Shown one piece after another: positions 1 through 5,460 of a stretch of DNA of 8,437 nucleotides. The notes beneath the pieces are model-generated. The model was not told the DNA's origin and did no database searches. It saw only the letters and a program-made list of their open reading frames with translations. Numbering within the stretch: the stretch's first letter is position 1; each line of letters begins with the position of its first letter. The translations under genes were made by a program, and so were the position numbers. The DNA is from JBGPIK01 sp041484845 (GTDB taxonomy: Bacteria; Desulfobacterota; Binatia; UBA9968). The stretch lies in contig JBGPIK010000308.1 in the NCBI GenBank assembly GCA_041484845.1, positions 1-8,437 of the forward strand, in the 5' to 3' direction.

Positions 1-1
1 A

Positions 2-1213
2 ATTGTTTGGAGTCGTGATGAAAGCGACAGGGTGGCAAACTTATCCGGCGACGACTACGAAGAACTAATAACGAATTTCGCCGCGCAAAGACTTCCCGTC
101 CCGACGGCGAGCGAGAAGGATCCGGCAAATCTCTACTATACCAGCGGTACCACCGGCCGTCAGAAGGGCGTGATTCTCACACAAAAAAACATTTATAGTC
201 ACGCTCTGGGCACCATCGCCGATTTGAAATTGCACGACGCCGATGTTTGGGCGCATATCGCGCCTATGTTTCACCTTGCGGATGCGTGGGCGATCTGGGC
301 GATCACCTGGGTAGGAGGACGGCACGTTATGATCGGAAAGTTCGCCGCGCCGGGAGTACTGCGGGCGTTCGTCGAGCACGCTATAACGGTCACAAACCTG
401 ATCCCGACGATGTTGAACGATCTGGTCCACTGCCCCGACGCACAAGCGTATGACTATCCGTCGCTGCGGCTGCTCATGAGCGGCGGCGCGCCGATCTCAC
501 CCAGTCTGGTGCAACGCTTGGTGGACACCTTTCGTTGCGAATACATCCAAACCTATGGTCTCACCGAGACGAGCCCTTATCTGACGTTTTCACTATTAAA
601 GGAACACTTGAAGCGTTTGTCGAAAGACGAACAGATGCGCTACCGCTCCATGACCGGCCGGGGTGCGCTGGGCGTGGAACTGCGGGTGGTCGATGAATCA
701 AACAAAGAGGTGCCGTCCGACGGTCAATCGGTGGGCGAAATCATCGCTCGCGGCGATCGCGTCACGCCTGGCTACTGGAAATTGCCGGAGGCCACTGCAG
801 ATGCGTTCGAAGACGGCTGGTTTCGCACCGGCGATCTCGCGACCATCGACAGCGAAGGATACTTGAACATCGTTGACCGCAAGAAAGATGCTATCGTCAC
901 GGGCGGTGAAGTCGTCTATTCGACCGAGGTGGAAAATGCCCTTTACGAGCATCCGGCCGTGTTGGAAGCCGCTGTTGTCAGCGTTCCGGACGAGCGTTGG
1001 GGGGAAGTCATTAAAGCCGTGGTCGTGCTTAAGCCGGACAAGAGCGTGAGCGCTAAGGATTTGATTGCTCATTGTCAGGAGCGACTCGCACGTTTCAAAT
1101 GCCCGCGCTCGATCGATTTTATCGCAGCTTTGCCACGAACGGGCTCAGGAAAGATAGCCAAGAAAGAGATCCGCGCTCCGTATTGGGCCGGAGAGACCAA
1201 GCGGGTGCATTGA
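2..1213 (+). CDS. AMP-forming acyl-CoA synthetase (fatty-acid/aromatic-acid CoA ligase), 5'-truncated
   Basis: This enzyme activates a carboxylic acid with ATP to an acyl-adenylate and then forms the CoA thioester, in the cytoplasm. The frame is open from base 2, before a GTG at 32, so the true start lies left of the window. About 403 residues are visible where the family usually has 500-560. ANL-superfamily motifs occur in order: the phosphate-binding loop TSGTTGRQKG (140-169), the QTYGLTETSP adenine-site motif (about 548-577), GWFRTGDLA with its ribose-binding Asp (about 815-841), the hinge IVDRKKD (about 869-889) and PRTGSGKIAKKEIR, holding the catalytic Lys (about 1136-1177). GGEVVYSTEVE replaces the more common GGENIY-type A8 motif. 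The tail APYWAGETKRVH resembles long-chain and medium-chain acyl-CoA synthetases. The acid substrate cannot be read from sequence. The gene converges on the amidohydrolase gene, so it is not in that operon. The family call is firm and the substrate is open. Confidence 0.93.
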   Translation: MVWSRDESDRVANLSGDDYEELITNFAAQRLPVPTASEKDPANLYYTSGTTGRQKGVILTQKNIYSHALGTIADLKLHDADVWAHIAPMFHLADAWAIWAITWVGGRHVMIGKFAAPGVLRAFVEHAITVTNLIPTMLNDLVHCPDAQAYDYPSLRLLMSGGAPISPSLVQRLVDTFRCEYIQTYGLTETSPYLTFSLLKEHLKRLSKDEQMRYRSMTGRGALGVELRVVDESNKEVPSDGQSVGEIIARGDRVTPGYWKLPEATADAFEDGWFRTGDLATIDSEGYLNIVDRKKDAIVTGGEVVYSTEVENALYEHPAVLEAAVVSVPDERWGEVIKAVVVLKPDKSVSAKDLIAHCQERLARFKCPRSIDFIAALPRTGSGKIAKKEIRAPYWAGETKRVH

Positions 1214-1246
1214 GAACGGCAATAGACGCAGAAAACTCCATCCGGT

Positions 1247-1296
1247 GTCATTTCGAGCCCTTCGGCTGTGCTCAGGATAGACTCCGCGAGAAATCC
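1247..1296. repeat. Dispersed intergenic repeat, GTCATTTCGAG...GAGAAATCC type
   Basis: The unit starts GTCATTTCGAGCCCTTCGG and ends CGCGAGAAATCC. Inside it AGCC-CTTC-GGCT can form a small hairpin, and the outer ATTTC (1250-1254) can pair with GAAAT (1289-1293). From memory, this wording recurs in the intergenic DNA of many uncultured Deltaproteobacteria, Rokubacteria and Chloroflexi genomes. Its chance translation, with FEPFGCAQD, is a common spurious protein tail. Only one copy is present here, so the family assignment is recollection and not something the window proves. Confidence 0.6.
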
Positions 1297-1364
1297 TTGC
1301 GTTTAAGCAGAGTGAATGCAGCGGTGCACCAGTGTGGTGTCTTTGAAATCCTTGAATAAGTCAT

Positions 1365-1430
1365 GTCATTCTGAGGCGAAGGCGAAGAATCTCTAAATGC
1401 TGTTAGATCCTTCACTCTGTTCAGGATGAC
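1365..1430. repeat. 66-bp imperfect palindromic repeat (GTCATTCTGAG...CAGGATGAC)
   Basis: The left arm GTCATTCTGAG...GAAGAATCT and the right arm AGATCCTTCACTC...CAGGATGAC are near-reverse complements around a short centre, CTAAATGCTGTT. The result is one long imperfect hairpin. The right arm resembles the unit at 1505-1535, which shows that the unit recurs within this gap. This is a REP-like palindromic element of the kind scattered between genes, with no coding content. Confidence 0.7.
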
Positions 1431-1439
1431 CCCTTTTTT
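1365..1439 (+). terminator. Possible rho-independent terminator for the acyl-CoA ligase transcript
   Basis: The long hairpin at 1365-1430 is followed by CCC and six T residues (1434-1439), which on the + strand resembles a stem plus U-tract. It lies about 150 bp after the ligase stop, in a convergent gap where a terminator is expected. The stem is imperfect and belongs to a dispersed repeat family, so terminator function is inference. Confidence 0.4.
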
Positions 1440-1455
1440 GAAACTTGAGAATAAT

Positions 1456-1500
1456 TCATGGAACGGTGCCAGATTTATTAAACAAACTTTGGTTCCATGA
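1456..1500. repeat. 9-bp perfect inverted repeat TCATGGAAC / GTTCCATGA
   Basis: TCATGGAAC (1456-1464) is exactly reverse-complementary to GTTCCATGA (1492-1500), with a 27-nt A/T-rich spacer. The arms do not extend further. It sits between two palindromic repeat units. It could be a weak stem, the ends of a tiny decayed element, or chance. Confidence 0.4.
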
Positions 1501-1504
1501 CACC

Positions 1505-1535
1505 AGAAAGATTCCTCACATTCGTTCGGAATGAC
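1505..1535. repeat. Half-unit of the intergenic palindromic repeat
   Basis: The unit reads AGAAAGATTCCTCACATTCG followed by TTCGGAATGAC. It matches the right arm of the 1365-1430 repeat with scattered substitutions and contains its own ATTCC / GGAAT inverted pair (1511-1515 with 1528-1532). It is best read as a partial or decayed copy of the same dispersed family. Confidence 0.5.
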
Positions 1536-1652
1536 AGGGAAGGGGATGTCGCGCGGAATGAAGCGAAAGCGGAAGTCGTCGGTTCTCCCGTTGCTGTCTT
1601 CTCCTCAGCATGCTTTGCGCCAGCTCGGAGGAGTCGGACCCGGCGGCCCGTC

Positions 1653-2756
1653 TTAGCCCGCGGCAGCGCGCGCTAACGGTTTTTTGTTTTCGACTCGCGA
1701 TCTGAGCCTGGGATAGAAGCGCAGCGGATTATCCCAGAAAATCTTGCGCTTGAGCTCGTCGCTCACGTCTTTGCGCTTCATCAGGTTCGGGATGTCGTTA
1801 GTGAAGTCGCGCTGATCTCGTTCATGCGGAAAATCGGAAGCCCAGATCAGGGCGTTCTCGTTGGCGACCTGGGCGGCGAGCGGCAACGCCGATTCCTCGA
1901 CCTCCACGGCAAAAAAGATATTACCTTTTTTAACGTACTCGCTGGGCTTAAGCTTGCACCGCGGTGAATAGTGGCCTTTGCGTTCCTGCTCTTCGTCCAT
2001 GCGATCCATCATGTAAGGCACCCAGCCCACGCCGCATTCGATGCAACCAAAACGGAAGTTGGGAAATAATTCGAAGATCCCCTCGAACATTAAGGTCGTG
2101 AATTGACGAATCTGCGCGAAAGGGTGCTCGAGCGTATGGGCCACGGTGAAGTTCGATGCGCCGTCGAGCCCCAGTGACGGCATGCTCAAACCGCCGTGGG
2201 TTGAGATGGGAACATCCAATTTTTGCGCCTCTTCCCAGAGCGGAAAGAATTCCGGCCCACTGAAAAGACGACCTCCCGGGGCGACGGCGGGAAGAACCGC
2301 GCCCACCATGCCCAATTCATTCACAGCGCGTCTTAACTCTTTGACCGCCTCGGGAATATCTTGCACCGGCAGTAGCGCGACCCCGACCAGGCGAGGGCTC
2401 GCCTTCATAAATTTATTGTAGAGCCAATCGTTGTAAGCCCGCGCCATGCAAATCGCCCAGTCTTTGTCTTGAATCGCCGCATGGGTCAAACCCTGCGTGG
2501 GGTAGAGCACGGTAAGCTCAATGCCGTTCTTGTCGAGGAAATTGAGCCAATGCTGCGCATTCGGACCCGTGCCACCACCGGCCCAGCCCCCGGGTTTGCG
2601 CAGCGAGCGAAGATAGCCATCCATTGTGAGTCCGGGCCAGAACGAATAACTCTGGTGCCACTCGAGATCGTTATAAGGCGGCCCGATAAACTCACGCAGC
2701 TCGCTGTCCAATTCCATCACGTGCCCGTCAGCGTCAATGATTCGGTAATCGGCCAT
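1653..2756 (-). CDS. Amidohydrolase-2 / ACMSD-like metal-dependent hydrolase or decarboxylase
   Basis: This is a TIM-barrel protein of the amidohydrolase-related family (PF04909 type), which includes ACMSD and other metal-dependent decarboxylases and ring-cleaving hydrolases acting on aromatic or cyclic acids. It is 367 residues long, normal for the family. Visible motifs are DADGH near the N-terminus (D10, H12), STHGG with the barrel His (H187), a conserved FGCIECGVGW block (E240), and the C-terminal WASDFPHERD, whose D308 is the likely metal-site Asp. The usual first HxH is DxH here, a known variant. There is no signal peptide, so it is probably cytoplasmic. The ATG at 2756 is preferred to a TTG at 2768 because GGGAGGA lies directly before the ATG and overlaps the TTG. 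It is the last of three minus-strand genes, 240 bp after the Pht5-like gene. The reaction cannot be fixed from sequence. Confidence 0.92.
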   Translation of the reverse strand: MADYRIIDADGHVMELDSELREFIGPPYNDLEWHQSYSFWPGLTMDGYLRSLRKPGGWAGGGTGPNAQHWLNFLDKNGIELTVLYPTQGLTHAAIQDKDWAICMARAYNDWLYNKFMKASPRLVGVALLPVQDIPEAVKELRRAVNELGMVGAVLPAVAPGGRLFSGPEFFPLWEEAQKLDVPISTHGGLSMPSLGLDGASNFTVAHTLEHPFAQIRQFTTLMFEGIFELFPNFRFGCIECGVGWVPYMMDRMDEEQERKGHYSPRCKLKPSEYVKKGNIFFAVEVEESALPLAAQVANENALIWASDFPHERDQRDFTNDIPNLMKRKDVSDELKRKIFWDNPLRFYPRLRSRVENKKPLARAAAG

Positions 2757-2759
2757 AGA

Positions 2760-2766
2760 TCCTCCC
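2760..2766 (-). promoter_or_regulatory. Ribosome binding site fixing the amidohydrolase start
   Basis: On the minus strand GGGAGGA stands three bases before the ATG at 2756. The alternative in-frame TTG (2768) falls at the edge of this motif and has no such site before it. The site therefore argues for the shorter, ATG-initiated protein. Confidence 0.65.
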
Positions 2767-2822
2767 AAATTTTGATGTGTGCCGGTCTAATTCCCCGCAC
2801 CTCGCTGCGATGCCAATCGGGG

Positions 2823-2900
2823 GTAGGATGGGTTGAGCGTTGGCGAAACCCATCGTTCTAAGCGGTGGGTTTCGGCGCTATGCGCCTCTACCCACCCTAC
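2823..2900. repeat. 78-bp palindromic repeat (GTAGGATGGGTT...CCCACCCTAC)
   Basis: The ends GTAGGATGGG (2823-2832) and CCCACCCTAC (2891-2900) are reverse complements apart from one base. Inside lie further paired pieces: CGAAACCCATC and, facing it, GGTGGGTTTCG. From memory this GTAGGGTGGGTT...AACCCACC layout is a widespread intergenic palindrome in many proteobacteria and cyanobacteria. It lies between the Pht5-like and amidohydrolase genes and, if transcribed, would form a strong hairpin in any shared message. Confidence 0.65.
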
Positions 2901-2933
2901 GAATTCGGCTGTTTGAAACACCCTACCTCTAAT

Positions 2934-2955
2934 ACGCCGCGTCTTGCTGCGGGGT
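2934..2955. repeat. Short imperfect hairpin, CGCCGC...GCGGGG
   Basis: The sequence ACGCCGCGTCTTGCTGCGGG followed by GT folds as an imperfect stem (CCGC with GCGG). It resembles the CCCCGCAGCTTGCTGCGGGG intergenic repeat that I recall from other genomes, with the left arm degenerate. It sits 42 bp downstream of the Pht5-like stop and could also work as a weak transcription end, but no T-run follows on the minus strand. Confidence 0.3.
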
Positions 2956-2996
2956 GGTTTATCTCAACGAGCATTCACGGCGACATTTGCCCGCTC

Positions 2997-3956
2997 TTAA
3001 GTGTTTTGAGTGTTTTCGGTAAAAAGCTCTTCGACGGTTAGAGGTCGCGCCAACATTTCCTGCTGCTGGGCGAACAGGATCATATTTTTAATGTCGTGAT
3101 AGTTCTCCTTCAGCCCCTGGTAGAATGGATGCTTGCCGAAGAATTTTCGCTCTTCTTCCAAATACGAACGGCCCCACGCAAAACTTAAACGGTGGGGCTG
3201 TTGCATAAAATGATCCCATGCGCGGCGCGAGGCCATAAAGGCTTCGAACAGACTCGTGGCAACCCACGGATCATTTTTTAAAATATCGGTCTTGATGATA
3301 ATCGGATGCATGATCGGGAAAATCTTACTTTCCGTATAGTAGTCCCGTTCCGCTTTTTCGAATTCGGGGAATAATCGCTCGACGGTTCGGTCGCCCCGAA
3401 TCCATGCCTGGGGCAAATCAGGCTCGACCTCAGCATCGACTTTTCCCTGAATCAGCAGGTCTTCGAGTCGCCATTTGCCTTCCATGCGCTCCAGTTTGAT
3501 CTTCGAAGGAAGCGGGCAACCCACCGCTTCCTGATTGATAATCACCCAGGTCACGTCATCGACCGGGAGACCGTAGCTGTTGTGGAACATCCCCTTAGTC
3601 ACCAAAGCAAGGGTATTCTCGTAGGACCGCAGTCCGATGCGGGCACCGCGTAGATCGGACGGTTTTCTAATCGCCGAGCCCGCCCGAATAAAGCAGAACT
3701 TGTGGCTGAACATGCGCCGCGGAAAAAAGGGAATGGCGTGGAACCACCCGACATCCTGGCTTTTGGCGACCAGGTAAGATGACATGGAAAATTCGCACGC
3801 ATCATACTCGCCGTAGTGGTACATGCGCTGATGACGGATACCGCTCTCGACCGTGATCAGGTTGAGATCGATGCCTTCCGGTTGGACCTGTCCTTCGCGC
3901 AACGGTTGCAGGTAGTCGTACTTGTCGCAGGCAATGGTGAGTTTTAATTTCGCCAC
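2997..3956 (-). CDS. 4,5-dihydroxyphthalate decarboxylase (Pht5)-like / NMT1-type substrate-binding-fold protein
   Basis: This 319-residue protein has the two-lobed periplasmic-binding-protein fold of the Pht5 / NMT1-THI5-like group. Members are often annotated either as 4,5-dihydroxyphthalate decarboxylase or as ABC transporter substrate-binding proteins. Recognisable blocks are the N-terminal strand KLTIACDKYDY, the YDACEFSMSSYL motif (residues 51-62), IPFFPRRMFSHK (75-86), the DLRGARIGLRSYENT hinge block (101-115), IFPIMHPIIIK with H217 (212-222) and DPWVATSLFEAF (229-240). It has no signal peptide or lipobox, which favours a cytoplasmic enzyme or binding protein over a transport receptor. 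The start is GTG, supported by AAGGAG six bases upstream. Gene order with an amidohydrolase-2 protein suggests catabolism of an aromatic acid. The family is clear, but true decarboxylase activity is unproven because most homologues are untested. Confidence 0.88.
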   Translation of the reverse strand: MAKLKLTIACDKYDYLQPLREGQVQPEGIDLNLITVESGIRHQRMYHYGEYDACEFSMSSYLVAKSQDVGWFHAIPFFPRRMFSHKFCFIRAGSAIRKPSDLRGARIGLRSYENTLALVTKGMFHNSYGLPVDDVTWVIINQEAVGCPLPSKIKLERMEGKWRLEDLLIQGKVDAEVEPDLPQAWIRGDRTVERLFPEFEKAERDYYTESKIFPIMHPIIIKTDILKNDPWVATSLFEAFMASRRAWDHFMQQPHRLSFAWGRSYLEEERKFFGKHPFYQGLKENYHDIKNMILFAQQQEMLARPLTVEELFTENTQNT

Positions 3957-3962
3957 GCTATG

Positions 3963-3968
3963 CTCCTT
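3963..3968 (-). promoter_or_regulatory. Ribosome binding site supporting the GTG start of the Pht5-like gene
   Basis: AAGGAG on the minus strand stands six bases before the GTG at 3956. No competing in-frame start lies nearby with such a site. The same bases could pair weakly with CCTT just upstream (stem CCTT-TTT-AAGG), a stem too short to claim as regulation. Confidence 0.65.
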
Positions 3969-4050
3969 AAAAAGGCTGATGGCAATGCTTGGGTAATCTT
4001 GATGATATTTCAGCCGACGATGACAGTCAATCTACGAGAAGCCACAACTT

Positions 4051-4659
4051 TCAGGGTTGACGTTCGCCGGCAATGCGGAAGTCCACCTGTACCTTATTTC
4101 CGGTCTTCAAGAACAACAGCCTGGGTACGGCGATGTTGTAGTCCTCCAACAACAACGGGAATTGTCCTTGCGCGACGATCTTGTTTGTCTGGTAGAAAAG
4201 TCGAATCGACACGAGGATTGCCCTTTTGACGCCGTGGAATTCGAGCTCGCCGTTGAGGGTGATGAGCCACGGATCCGCGGCCGATCGAGGCTGCTCGATT
4301 TTCACAACGCCGGTGCTGTCAAAGCGAATGACCGGGTATTGCTTAACTTCCAAATAATTGTCCTGAACGTCCTGATCCCTGAGGCCGAGGTTGCTTTTGT
4401 AACTGGCGGCGTCGAGCACCAAACTGACCGATGCGGTCTCGGCCAAGCGATCCGGATCGCCTCGGGCTTCCCCGCGAGCAAGGCGCAACGTGCCAGTGAC
4501 GCGGTTACCGAACGGATCGTCGATCGTGGCGCTGACTTGGCTGGCGTCGGGGTTTAAGTGAAATCGTTGAACGTCGGCGCGCGCCGAGGAAGCATGGAGC
4601 AGGAGCAATGGCAAAGCCAGCAGGAAATAAGTCAAGCGGCGCATAGACTGTTTTTGCAT
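4051..4659 (-). CDS. YceI-family secreted lipocalin-like protein
   Basis: YceI proteins (PF04264) are exported beta-barrels that bind long polyprenyl or similar lipids; roles in stress tolerance and lipid transfer have been proposed. From the ATG at 4659 the protein has 202 residues. It starts with a signal peptide: MQKQSMRRLT, a hydrophobic run of Leu and Ala, then ASSARA before D29, with cleavage likely after A28. Family blocks follow: VTGTLRLARG (54-63), LVLDAASYKSNLGLRDQDVQ (80-99), YLEVKQYPVIRFDST (102-116), LNGELEFHGVKRAI (135-148) and the closing strand KVQVDFRIAGE. A longer frame reaches a TTG at 4755, but that adds 32 residues before the signal peptide and is unlikely. No strong ribosome site precedes 4659 (only GGGGGC), so MRRLT at 4644 remains possible. 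It is upstream of the Pht5-like gene by 94 bp, so co-transcription is possible. The ligand is unknown. Confidence 0.9.
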   Translation of the reverse strand: MQKQSMRRLTYFLLALPLLLLHASSARADVQRFHLNPDASQVSATIDDPFGNRVTGTLRLARGEARGDPDRLAETASVSLVLDAASYKSNLGLRDQDVQDNYLEVKQYPVIRFDSTGVVKIEQPRSAADPWLITLNGELEFHGVKRAILVSIRLFYQTNKIVAQGQFPLLLEDYNIAVPRLLFLKTGNKVQVDFRIAGERQP

Positions 4660-4714
4660 TGCCCCCGCGCCGGCGCAAGAGCAAGGCAATTTGTGCTTTG
4701 AAAATGGTTGGCGA

Positions 4715-4726
4715 TGAAAATTTTCA
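4715..4726. promoter_or_regulatory. 12-bp perfect palindrome TGAAAATTTTCA in the yceI leader
   Basis: The sequence is exactly self-complementary and lies 56 bp before the yceI start codon. It is about 43 bp downstream of the TTGACA box on the same strand, where a repressor site or leader stem could sit. An extra TGAAAAT half lies at 4699-4705. It is AT-rich, so chance cannot be excluded. Confidence 0.3.
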
Positions 4727-4741
4727 CTTGTCGTTTTAGTG

Positions 4742-4774
4742 AGTCTAGGAGCCAAATTAATACTTTTCTGTCAA
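4742..4774 (-). promoter_or_regulatory. Possible sigma70-type promoter for yceI
   Basis: A perfect TTGACA occurs on the minus strand (4774 down to 4769), followed by an A/T-rich spacer. The -10 box is poor: CTCCTA at 17-nt spacing, TCCTAG at 18, or TAGACT at 21. It points towards yceI from about 110 bp upstream. It is supported mainly by the -35 hexamer and by position. Confidence 0.3.
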
Positions 4775-4844
4775 CCAAAACCGCGTCGGCCTCGTCCATA
4801 GAAGCGGGCGCTTAAAAAGCCAATGGCGAGACCCCTTTCACGGC

Positions 4845-4873
4845 TTGACACGATATGAGATTTCCGATACCCA
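4845..4873 (+). promoter_or_regulatory. Possible sigma70-type promoter for the small membrane-protein gene
   Basis: TTGACA (4845-4850) is followed at 17 nt by TACCCA, a weak -10 box. If this is the promoter, the ATG at 4855 lies inside it and cannot be the start codon, which favours initiation at 4894. The -10 match is weak, so this is tentative. Confidence 0.28.
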
Positions 4874-4893
4874 ATTTTAACGGGAACAAATCC

Positions 4894-5271
4894 ATGCTGG
4901 CTTCTTTTCGATCATTTAATTCTTCAGTCCTCTGGCGAGCGATCTCCATCGCTTGCGTGATGATTGTTTGTTCCTATATCTTTTTCGAGGTGCTGGACCT
5001 CGATGGGTCCAACTTCCCATCGCAGCACGACCCAGTTGCGAGTAGCGCCATCGTGCCAGAGGTAGAAACAAACGTCATTCGTCCCTATCTTACACGGGTG
5101 GCGGAACCCTGGACGGAAATTTCGATTTCTGTTTTCAATCCAGTCGATCGAGTTTATCCTCGTTTAATACAAACCTCCGTAGCTTCACCATTCAATCTTC
5201 TTGAGCGCCGCGGCTATCGAGCAGCTCTGCCGCGTTCTTCCATTCCAGACGGTCTCCCTTTTTACGCTTAG
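4894..5271 (+). CDS. Small membrane-anchored protein of unknown function
   Basis: I do not recognise a named family. The 125-residue product starts MLASFRSFNSS and has one hydrophobic segment, roughly residues 12-32 (AISIACVMIVCSYIFFEVL), followed by DLDGSNF. That fits an uncleaved N-terminal anchor or a long signal sequence with the rest outside the cytoplasm. The exported part is rich in Pro, Arg and Ser and ends RGYRAALPRSSIPDGLPFYA. From memory, small proteins with a similar membrane segment, an LDLDGSNF motif and an RGYR-ALPR tail occur in Alphaproteobacteria near secreted enzymes. An in-frame ATG at 4855 would add 13 residues. It has no ribosome site and overlaps a TTGACA box, whereas a modest GGGA lies 8 nt before 4894. 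The sulfatase gene follows 189 bp later. No competing long frame overlaps it, so I consider it probably real. Confidence 0.6.
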   Translation: MLASFRSFNSSVLWRAISIACVMIVCSYIFFEVLDLDGSNFPSQHDPVASSAIVPEVETNVIRPYLTRVAEPWTEISISVFNPVDRVYPRLIQTSVASPFNLLERRGYRAALPRSSIPDGLPFYA

Positions 5272-5282
5272 GCGTACCCGAG

Positions 5283-5303
5283 TTCGTAGCTCGTCGCTAC
5301 GAA
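5283..5303 (+). terminator. Hairpin after the small membrane-protein gene, possible terminator
   Basis: TTCGTAGC (5283-5290) and GCTACGAA (5296-5303) are perfect complements with a 5-nt loop. The hairpin begins 12 bp after the stop codon. AGGC and GCCT add outer pairing across a bulge. Only a short TTTT follows, about 14 nt later, so intrinsic termination would be weak. It could instead protect the message or be part of the sulfatase leader. Confidence 0.35.
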
Positions 5304-5333
5304 ATTGCCTACTGATCTTTTAGGGTTCGAATG

Positions 5334-5351
5334 ACCCGGACATTTCCGGGT
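5334..5351 (+). promoter_or_regulatory. Hairpin in the sulfatase upstream region
   Basis: ACCCGGA (5334-5340) and TCCGGGT (5345-5351) are perfect complements with a 4-nt CATT loop, about 110 bp before the sulfatase start. Further downstream TCACCA (5359-5364) can pair with TGGTGA (5401-5406) around an inner GATCG / CGATC pair. These stems suggest a structured leader or operator, but no known riboswitch class is recognised. Confidence 0.3.
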
Positions 5352-5460
5352 GGTCTCGTCACCATAGGGATCGGGAGCGATCACCCGTTTTAGATCATGT
5401 TGGTGAGAAGAGAGTGAGGTCGCGTCTCTGGATTTTTGCCGCGAGCAGGAGCAATGGATC

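Larger units (their letters stand above)
1214..1652. other. Convergent intergenic region filled with palindromic repeats
   Basis: This 439-bp gap lies between the stop of the ligase gene and the stop of the amidohydrolase gene. I see no credible gene in it. It holds three dispersed-repeat units (1247-1296, 1365-1430 and 1505-1535) and a 9-bp inverted repeat (1456-1464 with 1492-1500). From about 1541 to 1652 I see nothing recognisable. As both flanking genes end here, transcription terminators are expected, and the hairpin at 1365-1430 followed by T6 is the best candidate. Confidence 0.8.

Noticed and set aside
65..445. A minus-strand frame inside the acyl-CoA ligase (and another at 698-1072)
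   Set aside because: Both are antisense shadows of a gene with all ANL-superfamily motifs and have no features of their own.
1072..1359. A 95-codon + frame overlapping the ligase end and the first repeat
   Set aside because: It overlaps the ligase gene out of frame, has no ribosome site, and its tail (FEPFGCAQD type) is the chance translation of a dispersed repeat known to create spurious proteins.
1247..1535. Possible CRISPR array from the spaced repeats
   Set aside because: The units differ in length and sequence, spacing is irregular and they are themselves palindromic; no cas gene is present.
2469..2861. A 130-codon + frame antisense to the amidohydrolase start
   Set aside because: It covers the conserved N-terminus of the amidohydrolase on the other strand and continues into a palindromic repeat; no domain is recognisable.
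4057..4557. A 166-codon + frame antisense to yceI
   Set aside because: It lies wholly inside the YceI coding region on the other strand, where the minus-strand product matches a known family with a signal peptide; the antisense product resembles nothing.
4660..4755. N-terminal extension of YceI to a TTG at 4755
   Set aside because: It would place 32 hydrophilic residues before a clear signal peptide and has no ribosome site; the ATG at 4659 is more natural.
4802..4813. Short palindrome AAGCG-GG-CGCTT upstream of the small membrane-protein gene
   Set aside because: Only five paired bases with a 2-nt centre; too short to claim as an operator without comparative support.
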